Shown here piece after piece: positions 1 to 13,000 of a stretch of DNA of 64,000 bases. The stretch spans positions 14,896,948 to 14,960,947 of the forward strand of contig NC_133948.1 in NCBI RefSeq assembly GCF_031877795.1. The letters run 5' to 3'. Below the pieces are notes generated by a model. It was not told the DNA's origin. It did no database searches and saw nothing but the letters and a program-made list of their open reading frames with translations. Position numbers and translations under genes: made by a program. This stretch comes from Strix aluco. Lineage: Eukaryota; Chordata; Aves; Strigiformes; Strigidae. Numbering within the stretch: position 1 is the first letter of the stretch; every line of letters starts with the position of its first letter.

Positions 1-970
1 TTCCACTGAAGGCAACATGCTCTAAATTTCATCAAAAAGTAACCCCATGCCAGTTTTATTGCTATTAATGCAGGGCAGAAGGAAGTGAGCCAGGTGCACT
101 GTCAGGTCTGGCTTGACCAGATTTGCCAGAGACATAAACAAATTCTGAGCTTGTTTTATTTGTAGCAATAAATTTGTTATTTACAAAAGTCTCAGGTGGT
201 AGCAGAGACCTCAAAACACCCCAAATTCAGCTTAGATCTGGAGACTGAGAGGCCACAATGGCGCAGGACTGGTGGGACACGGGCTGATCCCATTTTATTT
301 TTAAAAGAAATAACCTCAGCAGATGCAACCCACACTGGGAAACCCAAGGGGCGAGAGGTCTGCAGCTCTGCTTGCAGCACAGCCCATCCTGCCTCAACAC
401 CAAGCTCACCCTCACTCTGCTCCTTGAATTAGCACTGGTGCATGGGATTATTTTTTAAATTTAAGTCCCCAAGCAGGTTTTTAGGCATCTCCTACCCATG
501 CATTGACACACACAACAGTCCCATAGCTGTGGATGTGCCTGGAGACCCATGGAGCCGCCTGCAAGGCCTGGTCCTGGCAGATGGCTGGGAGGCTGGGAGA
601 TGCCCCATCCTTGGGACAACCCACCGGGGTCTCCTCCTGCCCCAAACACAAGGTCAGGGCATGGCCCCTTTTGCTCTTAAATTCATTCTTTTAGAAATTA
701 ATCTCCAAGCCATGCTCCTGCCCAGCAAATGGGATCGATGCTTCACGAAAGGACGTGCCCTAGGAAAGCCGAGGCAAACAGGGTGGCTCAAGCAACCCAA
801 CTCCAGTGGCATTTGAAAATGCCACCAGCTTTGGCCCCCTTGTTTGCAAGAGCAGCAGCTGCATGCGAAGAACCAGCAAAAGCCGCTGATATTTCAGTGA
901 CACAGGGCCGGGTCCCCTCTGGCAGGGGGTGGGCATGAAGCAGGTGTTCAGGGCTGGTGGAGCAGCTCAC
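1..970 (-). other. KSR2 intron 9 (partial)
   Basis: This is the intron downstream of exon 9 on the minus strand, cut by the window edge. I see no exon-like coding match to the KSR2 CA4 or kinase regions and no recognisable repeat. Confidence 0.7.
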
Positions 971-1089
971 CTTGTTGAGTTTGTTGGTTTTGGGGAGTGT
1001 CTGGCTGACGTGTAGGTCCGAATACCTGGGGGGTTTCCGCAAGGGGTTGTTGATATCACAGGGCACCGACTCTGTCCGGACTAACCTTG
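971..1089 (-). CDS. KSR2: KSR2 exon 9 (residues 460-499)
   Basis: A 119-nt exon: acceptor TAATCCAG, then CA AGG TTA GTC, ending AAC AAG before GTGAGC (phase 0). It encodes [20 protein letters not shown], then [23 protein letters not shown] is equivalent to the Ser392 site of KSR1, phosphorylated by C-TAK1/MARK3 and bound by 14-3-3. It is the last KSR2 exon in the window. Confidence 0.95.
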
Positions 1090-4000
1090 CTGGATTAAGA
1101 AGGGAGAGAGGGGAAAAGGGGATGGAGAGGAGGGGGAGAGAGAGGGAGAGACATCAAAGCTTTGAAGGAGCACTTGGGGTCAACCCTGCACTTGCAAACT
1201 GCTCTTGAATCGTTCTCCAAAGCAATCCCCCACGGCATCTCCAGCTGCTCGGCTCCTGCTCTGGGATGGCAGCCAGCCTTCGGGCTCCCCCCTGCACCCA
1301 GGCTACAGCCAAACCCCTCGGGATGTGGGGGGCTTAAAGTCCCCACCGTGGGATGCAAACTGCACCCTTCTTCCCCCACCGAGGGGCTGCAATTCAGGGA
1401 AGCTCAGCAGCCATTGCAGCCACCCCACGAGCTGGGGGGTCAGCCAGCATCAGAAGGAGGCACCATCCTCTTCCTCATCACAGCTTTTCAGGGCAGGGGG
1501 AAGGAGCCTGCTCAGAGCACCCTGCTCTTGGCGGAGAGATTTTGTGGGGAGAAAGCCAGCCTGCAGCCCGGGGACTTGGAAACGGGGTGGCTGCAGGGCA
1601 AGGCATTTCAGAGCTTTTTTCACTGATGCTGAGGCCACCCTGAAGCCACGCTGCTCCTCGTTCCCATGCTAAAACACACAACAGGCAGCTCCAGCTCTTG
1701 CAACATCACTGACCGCAGGTGTTAATCTGAATTTCTGCCCATCCCAGGAGCCCACCTGCCCCTGGCAGTGCAGGACGCTGCTTTCCCTGCCTCCTGGTCA
1801 GGGTTTGCAGCACCTCAGAGCATGACAGGGGGGTCTTCCACCCAAATGTGCTGCAAGCAAGGGCATGGGGGACCGGAGTGGAGGCTGCAAAATTGCCCCC
1901 TCCGAGCCACAGCATCCTCACTCGCCTTGCGAGGTGCCACCAGCGCAATGCATTTCCCCATGATTAAACCAATGAACATGTTTTTGGTGGTATTTAACAC
2001 AGAGTAACGGCCTTAAGAGCTCAAAATTCAAAGCAATGGTAATTGGAAGAGTTTCCCTTAGGCTGTCGCAGTCCTCTGGCCGTCGGGGAGCACTCGGCCA
2101 AAATCTGGAAGAAAAGAGGTGGGAAGCGACGCCCGTCGTCCTGCTGCAAAGTTCTCCCTCCTCTGTGGATTTTAGGATGGGCTCTCCCGGAAGAGAGTGG
2201 GATAAGGCAGGTCTGAAAGCACCACGAGCATCCGCAGTGGCACGGTCACGTCCCCGTGGTGGGGACCCCCATGCACCGACAGCGCCACGGGAGATTTGGG
2301 GTCCCACGCGTCCGCCCTAAGCTCTCGACAGTAGCAAAAGGCTAAAACCTGTTGCACTTACCCCGTGCGGTGGGGAATCTGAAAAGAAAAGGAGGCAGGG
2401 GAAGGGTGGGTGGAAGTGGTTTGCAATGCAAATCTGCCTCGCCCCGAACAGCTCGTCTCCCTACAAGCGGAAAAAACGGTGGGTAAAATTTTCACAGAGC
2501 GCCCAAGCGGTTCGGGAGCCTCCATCCCGCCAGCCGGCCGTCAGCGAGGGTCAGGCTCCCGAATCGCCCGGGGGGCTTTTGAAAGTTTTACCTGGTGGCA
2601 ACATCCATGGAGGCAGAAGGGGGAAGAAAGGCCCTTACCTCCGCGGTGGATGATCAGCAGGTGACACGGAGGGGCCTCTTTGGTGCATTTGTTGTGGCAC
2701 TTGAGCCTAGCGGGGAACAGAATAAAAGGCGTGAGAAGCGAGGGCGAAGGGGACGCGGAGCATCACGGTACGGCCGGAGGGATGCGGCTCAGAGCAGGGA
2801 GCACCACTGCAGACCGGGGACCCTTTCTCCACCCAGGAAGGTGACTTGATGTAATATTTCAGTTGTGCACAGCCCCTGGGTGCTCGCTGCCTGAGTGGTC
2901 CCATGGGCAAACTCTCCCAGATCCCTGCAGCTCACACGGGAAAGCCCACGATTCCCAAGCTGCCCCCCAGGCTGTGGGCACAGGGATAAGAAGTGGTATG
3001 GGATGCACACCCCGGCGCTTCCTTGGCTGGAAGGACGCAGGGTCTGCACACCCTTGGCAAATGAGAGCCATGGTGGGTGCATCTGTCCTGATGGGGGGGT
3101 GCAGGAACCCCCAAACCTGGGAGGGCTGCACAGCTCTCCCATTTCTCCACCAGCTGCAAGGGACCAGGCACCCACCAGCCAGCTTGAGGATGCCCAAAAT
3201 TGTCACTTCTGTTGGCCTCGGCTGAAATAAAAGGAGCAGAGACCTGTGCTAGGGGGACAGCCACTTCCCCCCAACCACCATCCAGTGCTAACACTGCTTT
3301 ACGCTTAATTAAATTCAGGGGCAGCAGAAGGGAAGGAAGCAGCTGCCCCAGCCCCCTTTGGCTCCCAATGAATCTCTGCCATTGTGCCCTCCCCTCCCAG
3401 CTTCATTACCAGGACATTTAACAAAAATAATGAGAGCATTTACGGCTACATTGAATATTCTGCAGAGCTTTGCCTGGTTTCGCAGAGCCGGGGCAGAAGT
3501 CTATGGAGGGTTTCACCCACGGGTCATACATATAGGCATAAGCAGGCTCCTGCCGCCCTGAAACCTTCCCTTTCGTCCTTAATTAGGGATGGAAACGAGT
3601 CCCCAACTCACGCTCTGCTGCAGCAGCCACAGCGGAGCGGCGAGAGCCACGGGGGAAAAGGCAAAAAGGAGGAAAGGATTTAAAAAAACAAGGGTAAAGG
3701 ATAAAAAAAAAAAAGACAGCAGCTACAAGTCAATGAGCTGGGTAATGAAAATTCAGGAGCCGTGCATGTTAGCTTTTATTACAAAGCCGTTCCTAGAGGG
3801 AAAGGCAGAGATTAATTCAGTATTCGAGGCTTGGGGGGATTTGGGGTCTGTTTGTTTGTTTTACCTACTTGTTCCCCTCCTGTTTCTGGGGAAAGCAGTG
3901 CTGGGGCTGGGTGGCTACGGCAAAGCCGGCGAACCTAAGTACTTTATGTTCTTCCTAACTTTTTACAACCGGGAAATTTATTTGCTCTTTTCTCAGCGAC

Positions 4001-7000
4001 TACAGGACAGCAGGACCGACAGAGAGCCGGAGCCGCAGCATCGCAGGGGCAGGTCCCAGCATCCCTCGTCCCACGCGGGGACCAGCCCCGGACAGGCACA
4101 GCAGGCAGGGCTTGCAGGCAGCAAAGCCTCCAGTTACGTGAGCACTGAATGAAATAGGAATCACCACTTTAAAATATATATTTGATATTATCACTTCCAG
4201 AAAGCCACCACCAACTGCAGAGTAACCAGGCTTTTCTGGTGCAGGTTTAAATCCCAATTTTCTAACTCATCAGCATTTAATCAACGGCAACAGCGATCAT
4301 TATCACTTCATAGCTCTGGCTAATTCAGTTACCCGCAGACAATCGGCGTATTCCCAGCACCCATCCCTAGGAAAGGCAATCGTGTCTCCAGAAGCAGCTT
4401 TATTAAGCGCTGATGGCTGCACGATAGTAAGAAATGGGCTACACCGGATTTAAAGCCGTATAAGTGGCCCCAGCCTGTGCCTTGCTATCTTTTCCAGCCC
4501 TGCCCAATTTCACGGCCAGCACAGCCCCTCTCCTTTGCATCGCAGCTTAATTGCGTTTTGGGGTGGGTTGGCTCCTTGGTGCCACAACATTGCCAGGAAA
4601 CAGAGGCCCCAAGACATTTTTCTGATGCAAAAAATAGAGGATACAGCCCAAGGCTGTGGGGAAAACCCATCCGATGCCTGGAGCTGCCCTGCACGGAGGC
4701 GTTGCTCTCATCCGAGCCACTCTCAGCCCCTGTCCACCACATCCATCCCTCCATCTCCTGTAGCTAATTCCGCACATAACCCCACAGCGTGGGTATGTAA
4801 AGACAGGCCAAGGACAGCAGCGAGCGGAGAGGCTGTCAGGATCTGACTCAGAGCTCTGGTGCAAACAGAGCCGAGGTCTGGTGGGCAGCATCCTCCCCGA
4901 GGACCCCACTCCCATCCCCAGCACGCAGACCCAACCTCAGCCCTGTTTTGAGATGTTCTTCACCCAATTTCATGTCTCATTAAAGCTTCTTGCAAAGAAG
5001 AGCTGGCAAAAGGCTGGTCAGTCTCCCCGTGCCTGCTCAGCTCCACCAGCAAAACCCTAATTATCCCCCTCGCAACAATAAGGAGCAACACAAACAGCTC
5101 CAGCACCATGACGTACTTGCAGTTTTTGCATTTTAAGCCAAACAACATTCCTTTCCCGCAGACGGTGCAGGTCTGAGACATCCAATACTTGGTGGAAAAC
5201 CTGCAGAGAGAAACACGGAGAGTGGCCAGGGAGAGATGAAGCTGTGCCGCCCCATCCGTGCTCCTGCAGGAACATCTCCCAAGCCATGATTATCGACAGA
5301 GCCCCAATTTATCCTTTCCTTGCTGCCCTCAAACACTGCTGCAGGTGTCAAGGCATCTTTCCAGAGATGCCAAAGCACAAATCTGACCCCCCCTTTGGTG
5401 GTGCAGAAGGGCAGAGCTTGCTCCAAAGGAGATCTGAGCTGGCCAGAATTGGCATTAGGCACTGTCTCACTGCAGCCCCCCCAGCTCGACTGTGGCCAGA
5501 GCTTCCAAAACATCTCCCTGCCCTGGAGATCCAAGCTTCCAGCCCATCGGAGAAGCAGCTGCCCCATCAAATAGCAGCACTGAGACTATTTCTAGAGCTC
5601 TTCCTTCTTGAGGTAGATATGGAAGGGCAATAATCCGGAGATGGGAAATTTGCTGAAGGTTGGCAAGGTCACAGATAATACACGGCTTTTATTGATAGCG
5701 ACTCAAGCCCTATCTAAACCAAATCTGAACTGAAATGGAATTTAAATGGGTTTCTAGGACAGCACAGCCCAGCATGGGAAACAGGGGGAACAGCCCTGAG
5801 CCCCCCGCCCCAGACCAGAGATGGAAAGGGAGATGCTCATCCCCCAGCATCGCGGGGATTCGCCCGGCGCTGCGGCAGGGTTGGCGTACCTGTGTTTTAT
5901 CGAGTTGCCTAGATCTCGACGGGGGATCTGCGGGGACCAGCGAGGCACTGACAGCGTATCTGTGTGGAAAGGAGAGACAGGGAAAACCATCAGGTGGTAA
6001 TGAAGGCGAGAGCCGGGGTTCAAGCTTTTGGTGAGGGGAGCAAAGGGTGCACGCAAAAAATAGGGTTTGATTGATACTTCTCTTTAGAGACGCCCTGCGG
6101 AGCTCCCTTTCTGGAAAGCAAGAGACCTCTGGCTTTGTGCTTGGATCTGTGGGGAACCAGAGTCTCCTGCCCCCACTTAACTGCCCCCAGCACCTGGTTT
6201 GGGCCAGGGAGAGAGGTGGGAGGTGATGCATCTGCCCCATGGGTGCTGCACCCACGTGCATGCAGAGCAGGACTGCAAAGCTATCAGAGCCACATCATGA
6301 TGCTCAAACAAGAAAGGGAAAATGAAGCCGAAACGGCAACTGCATCATTTATTAATAAGACATCACATCTTGCGGTTGCGGCTGAACAAAAAGCCAAGTG
6401 TCAGCCGCTTGGAAGGCAATTTAACTCGTATTCAAATAGAAGAACAAGGTAAAAAGCAGCCTCGGCACTCTCCTTCTAAGGGAAAAGGAGGGAGAAAGGG
6501 TAACGGGACCTTGGCTGGGTAAGGAAAAAGAGATAAGTTCATTAGCAATGGCTTGGAGTGGGCAGGTAATTAGCAGCACAGCCGTGCTTGGACTCCACAT
6601 CCCCCTTCAGCCTCAGCAAGGGCAGAGACCCTCCTCCTCCTCCTCCTCCTGCCAGCTGCCCTGCCTATGGGAGAGGTCCTGCCCCACGGGTTGCTCAGCC
6701 CCAGGGGGGATCAGTGCCGGGGATTCAAAGGCTGGATTTTCAAGAAGGGATTTGAGAGGTTTCCCGGGCACAAGCAACCAGCCCCGGCACGACGCGAGCC
6801 GAGCCACAGCACGGAGCAGAGCAGCAGAGCCCAGCTGCGAGCCCGGCCGTTTGCTCAGTATGCCAGCAAATCCCTTGCTAAATACGCTTTCGATATTATC
6901 CCTCCGAGCAGGGAGAACCACTGTTTGCTTTAATATCCCATTTTAATATAGCGGGCGGTAGGGTGTTTTAATTGCACTCTCTTTCTGAAGGTTACATTTA

Positions 7001-10000
7001 CATGCCGCTTCCCGTGCAAGGCGCTGTTAAAAGTCTTGGGAGCATCCTAAAACACATCCATCTCCAGTACCTCCCGCCAGCAGCTGCTCCGGCTCCTTCT
7101 CTTATTCTGCCACCTCAGCCCCAATCACCCCTCAGGCACAGCCAGCAATTAAGATGTTGAAGGACTACAAAGTCAATTAAGGTAATTGCTGCCCCCAGCC
7201 CCGGGTAGGCTGTTTTACACCACCAGCATGCCAATATTTTTGACCTGTGCCTCCCACCCTGGACTCCTGGACCAGCATCCCTCCCACTACCCCAGTATCT
7301 GCAGCCTCCCAGGGATGCCCGCAAGCCCTGGAGACGATGCTCTAGAGAGTGGGACCACTGCACACACAAGCACTATCCCTCCCTAAACGGCATTTTCTCA
7401 TCAGTAAATCACATTACACAAATAAATTCCTCCTGTGCCCCTCAACACTGGTCCCTGATGAACTAAACACCCAGGCAAGAACAGATCCTCTCTTAGAATT
7501 AAATTACAACCTCCACTTTATCAGCTACAATTTATTTCCACTAACTTTCAGCTGGCCTCAATTAAATCCTGTCGTCCTGGGGAGGGGGAGAGGGGACGTA
7601 GGCAAAGACGGCTGAGCCTTTTAATTACTTTCTAAATGTGCTCACTGCAAAAATGTATTAAAGTGTATCGGGGATTTTAACCTCCTAACAAAAATGAGAC
7701 CTACGTGATTCACGGCTAATTATGTTCATTAGAGGGAGCGATACATGAAGGATCGTGGTGCTTAACAATAGACCTGCTGTTTGCAGGAGACAAAACAAGC
7801 AAAGCGGGTCAGGGGGGCGGGGGAAGGTGCCCCACTGCTGTGGGGAACAGCCCCAAGGGTGTGGGGGGCTTTGAAGTTAATTGGTGATTCTCCCCCTTAA
7901 CCTGTGCATGTGAGATGCCCACTCGGAGGAAAAGCTGTTTCTCCCCATGCCATATTAAATGGGGGTGATACCCAAAGGGAAGGTGGAGATACAGCAGCCT
8001 CCCCCCCAGCACTGGAGGAATATTCTCATCAAAACCCCAAAATTGCCACAATTAGAGGTAATTGCAAGGAAAAAAAAAAAAACCTCATGGCCACGGGAGC
8101 ACATCTCACCTCTGGGGGGGGGACCAGGCTTTGTTGTAGGGACCCCGTGATGGAGAAATGCCAACCCAAGGTGCTGCAGCTGTCCCCACAGCAGTGGGAT
8201 AAGTTGACCCTCGCGAGCTTTGAAGCATGACAGCCAGCTGCCCGCCTCCCGCCACCCTTCTGCTTCTGGCAGCTCCCTGCCCCATGCTAACGACCCCGCG
8301 CTAATGACCTGCCCTGCAATGATTGATGTCTCCTGACCTCCCCTGCCCGGGTGTCAGTCATTACTTATACGTTTATCACCAGCAACCGCCTTTATGGCTT
8401 GAAAATCAGAGCTCTCTTAGCCGTAATTCCCCTTGCACAAGTGTGGGAGGGCAGGTTTAGGATATTTTTTTCACCCCTCTCCTCCTCTGAGGTGGTATTT
8501 AATGGGCACAGGTGTAATTTCCCAGGGAAGAATGCAGCTGGTACCCACTGAGCAGCCCAACGGGGATTTCCCAGCCGAGCACCCATCCCTTTCCTGCCTC
8601 CCTCATCACCCAGAGGGGCCCTCAAAGGCCAAACCCTGCTCCCTAATGTCGTGACACTTCCCAATGCCACCCAACACATCAATCCTCGCAGAGCGGCACA
8701 GACCCCACAGCCAGGCACCTGATGCCAGGGGATGCCACCCCCCAACCCGAACACCCCAAAACCTCTGCGCTTTCCTTCGCTGTAGCATCACGCCGGCAAA
8801 GGTTACGGCTCCTGCTCTGCGCAGCACAGCTTATCCTTGAGTCAACAGCCTGTGCTTGATGGGATCAGATGTGCTGCGAGGAGAGCAGGGAAGGGGGGAA
8901 ACCGCCTGGGCGGAGGGTGACAGCCGCCTCCGGCGCGTCCCTGACAGCCGACACGGGAGAAGAGCCCTGCCGCCCGGCTCCCCAGCGGTGACAGGCAGCT
9001 GTGACAGCCACTGCTGGTCCCTGAGTGGCACCCGCGCACCTCGGAGGTGACGGGGACCAGGATGCTGCCTCGGCCGTGACGCCCTCCTCACCCCCACTGC
9101 CATCCCGACAGCTCCCCGGTGCCTTCCGGCTGCTGGTGCAGATGTTTCCCCTTCACTCTCTGGCTGGGAGCTGGGATGCCTGGGCATCTCCTGCATGGAG
9201 AAAAGTAGTCAGAGCTCCCCTGATTCATTTATTGTGGGTTTTCACCCTCCCTGGGGGCAGATCAGGAGGGCAGTGATGCCCTCAGCAAGCCCAAACACCC
9301 TCACCAAATACACCAGGAGCATCATCTGAGGCTGGCAGCCATGCTGAACCACACCGATGGGGACCATATTTTGGCACGATATCCCCCTTACTCATCTCCT
9401 GGCACCTTTTTGGATGCCCAGGGAATTGGTGTGAACATGTTATCCATCACAGCGACAGCCCGATAAACAAACCCTCCTCCTCCTACTACAACAAACAGCG
9501 TCAGGCGATGTTCACATTATGAATGGGATGGATAAAATCGATCGAAGTGAACTTGGAAAGCATCCCAGGATGAATCACCGTGAAGCCAAGGAACTTTGGA
9601 CTTTTTTGTAGACATCCTACAGACCCGTGTCTACCCCAGGCAGCCACCAAAACACTCCCAGTGCCAGGCCTGAGGCGGTTGAGTCCCCTGGAGACATTAT
9701 GGGGAGACACTGGGATGCAGCCTCCTCCCAAAACAGTTCAACAATCACCTGGAAGACAAGCATGACAGGTCCAGTGTCAGGTATATCTCTACCACTCCAC
9801 CCCCTGGCAGAAATCACAGCCTGGGGGTATATCACGATGGTGATGGGGGATGCTGGCAGAGGTTACTGCCTGCATGGTCCCAGCTAGGGGGCCAAGCACA
9901 CTGGCGAGCTGCTCCACAGCAAAGAGTGCGCCCAAGCGCGCAAAGTCCCTCCACAAGACACTTCAGTCCTCGCTCTAGCTGGTTTTAGGGACAAAATAGG

Positions 10001-13000
10001 ATGGGAGAAATCCCCAAAGAGCTCAGCTGCAGCAGCAAAGGAAGCTGCAGCAATGCTCGGAGTAGCAGCACCGGCAGCTTTCCCCCAACATAAGATCCAT
10101 GCAGGATTCAAGCTAAAAAGGGAGTCAGCCCGCCCGCTCTGTTGGTGCACACGGCAAATATTCTGCACACAACTGTAGCCAGGTCCAGACCCAGCGATGA
10201 CCCTGCCGTGTCCCTCCTGCGGGTCGAAAGATGATCCAACGGGTTGAAACGAAACCTCAGCCCTTGCAGAAGGGATCATCCAAAGCAGGCAAAGAAGGCA
10301 GAGCTATTCTCAGAGCATCTCGCTAGTAAGAAAACAGAGTCACTTTATAATCCCGGCAGTTCCTCTTCGCAGCGTGACAATCCTATTTATACAGACGAAA
10401 TGTCATGTTCAGGCGCTTCGCTGGCTTAAATACTCGCATTGTGATTTTTTCCCCCCAATTCACAGCCTTGCAGGGTCAATTAGGCTTACCCAGACAAAGC
10501 TGTATTCTTCAGCTCCGCACAGCACTGCCGGGGTAGGAAACCCTCCAGTGCCTCACTGCCAGCTGGAGCAGCCCAATGGCAAGGCAGCCAGCTGTGGCCA
10601 GCTGTGGCCTGCAGGGAGCTCCCAGCCAGGCTGCCAACACGGCTGTGGAGTGCTCGCGCCATGGCTTGTACTGGCAGCAGGGCAGGTTCAGGGAGGAGAA
10701 AACCACTGATGGTCACACAGAAATGATGTCCTGCTTGGGAAGTCCCCTGCTGAAGGTAGTTTGGGCCATGACAGTGTTAAGGAGCAGTCTCTTCCCACAA
10801 AACCACCCCCAACATCGGGGACAGGATGCCTGCAGAGAGGGGCCATGGTCCAAATGGCACTGATGCTTGTACACGTGGCCCATGGCACCTTCAACACCAG
10901 CATCAAGCTCTTGGGTCCTGCCTGGGCCTTCCAGCACAAGGGCTGGATTTAGGGCTCCTGGATTCCCAGAGCAGGGCTCGATCCACTGGACATTATCTTG
11001 AATCCCTCTCCACCAGCCATACCTACCCAATGCCAGCCCTTCTGAGGGCTCTTTTGCAGATGCTCAGAGGCTGAAGAAGTGCAAGGAGCTCTGGTGGCAT
11101 CTCAGCACTTGCCCCTTGCTTGGCCATCACTGGTTGACCACCCAAGCCCCACGTAGGCACAGCCAGGCTGCTTCCCAGGGCAGAAAGTCAGCGCCATAAA
11201 CTGCAATGTGCTTGGCCACAAAGCCAAGAGGCAGAGCCAGTACCAGGATCCAGGAGAAGTGACCCACCAGGGACACGGCCAGAGCAACACCAAAGGCAGC
11301 TGTGGATGCAACAGAGCTGACGTGTAGGACTGGGCTGATGCACCCAGCCAGGAGCCAAGGAGAGGGGAGGTGGGCATCACTGGACACCACATTAAAACAG
11401 CCATGATCAACTCTTGAGGGCCAAGACAAAGGCTTTGAGTGGTCACTGCTCATAACTCCACATACCAGGGGATGTTTCATGGCTCTTGTCTTGTTCTCAG
11501 GCCACAGAAAGAGCCTCTCCACTGTGTGCTGTGCAAAGGTGTTCAGCGATGTCCCTGCATGAAGAAGCCTCTCACAGAGCTTCAGTTTATGAGGCACTGG
11601 GGACAGATGATGGGTTTTTCTCTCCTGGTACACACAAGGTCTTGTGTCAGGTTGCATTGACTGCTCCTTTCCTTCTGCAGGGTTAGACACCAGCTGGAGA
11701 AAGGGCAGCAGCAAGGATGTTCCCTACACAGCCATGTGCCCAGGTGATCATTTTTCTGTCCTAGCACAGCAAAGCCACACACTGCCTTTTTTTGCCCTTC
11801 CCTTTCATCCCCTGCTGTTTTAAATAGTCCAGGACGGAAACGATGTTATTGGCTCATCCTGGAGACCATTGAGCAAGTGACCTGATCTGGATGCACACAG
11901 TGACAGTGGCCTGGCTGGCCTTGCAGTGGGGAGAGGACAGGCAGAGGACACAGCCCAGGAGCAATGCCAGCCACCTCCAGGACACCCAGATAACAGAGAC
12001 ACAAACAGGACCTACCAGTCACGAGCCTTTACAGCAAAAAGAAGATGCAACCTGATTTCTGGGTGCTTGTAGCCAAGTCACCGGGTGTTGAGTCCTAAAT
12101 CCTATTTCAAAGTAACAACACGTCTCTGGTGGTCACTTGTTCACCAGGACTGACCAGATGCACCAAGAGAGAGTCCTGGATGGAGCCAGGCAAACCATCT
12201 TCTGTCCCTCAGCCATGGGGCTGGGCTATTTCAGGGCCGAGCTAGAGCTCAGAGGCACCCTAAAAGTCTTTACTTCCCCACTCTGCTTCCCCCCCAAGGC
12301 TGCTAAAGAAAAATCAATTCAAAACCAAAATTCACAGGGATCCTGGCCTTGCATGAAGGGGACTTCATCCCTCCAGCAAGATTTGTGCTGCAGGAGAAAG
12401 AGGCTCCTTCTGCAGCTGGCTGCCAGCCCTTACGCTCTCACTCCACGTCTGTGAAAATCCATTCCCATCAGGGCAAATCAGCTGTTAAAAATAAGAGAAA
12501 AGCATCCGATCAGCACCAGAGATGATTCAGATGGGAGCATGCTCCTGCCACAAGCAGCAAGATGCGCTGGCTGTTGAAAAGATATCATTGAGAGACAGCC
12601 GGGGAGAGAGGGGTCTCGCCAAGGGCTCGCTGGGCTCCTCTCCCGCATCTCAATCTGACAACAATAATATTTTTTTGTTTCAGTGCTTAAGAAAGTAATT
12701 TCACATCAATCCAGAGCATACCAGGTGCTGCCATGCTGATCCCACAAAAGAAAAATGGAAGAGGCATTTTTCTGTTTAAAAGCTTAAGTACCCATGGTCA
12801 TAGGGATGGGATATTGTGGAGAACTCAGCTGCCAAACTGTATCTGTGCCTCAAGGATGGGGATGAGGACAGGTAGGTCCTTGGGATGCAGAGTGGGCTTG
12901 ATGCACCAGCTCACACCCTTGGTGAGCCCCATGGAGCTCATCCAGCAGCACATGGGAAACTCATTGCACTTGAAAGGCAATGAGAAATAGTGGCACCCCA

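Noticed and set aside
2362-2378. Counting the 17-nt element as a normal KSR2 coding exon
   Set aside because: Its inclusion breaks the frame, and exons 8 and 9 already join in phase without it. It is kept only as a candidate cryptic exon.
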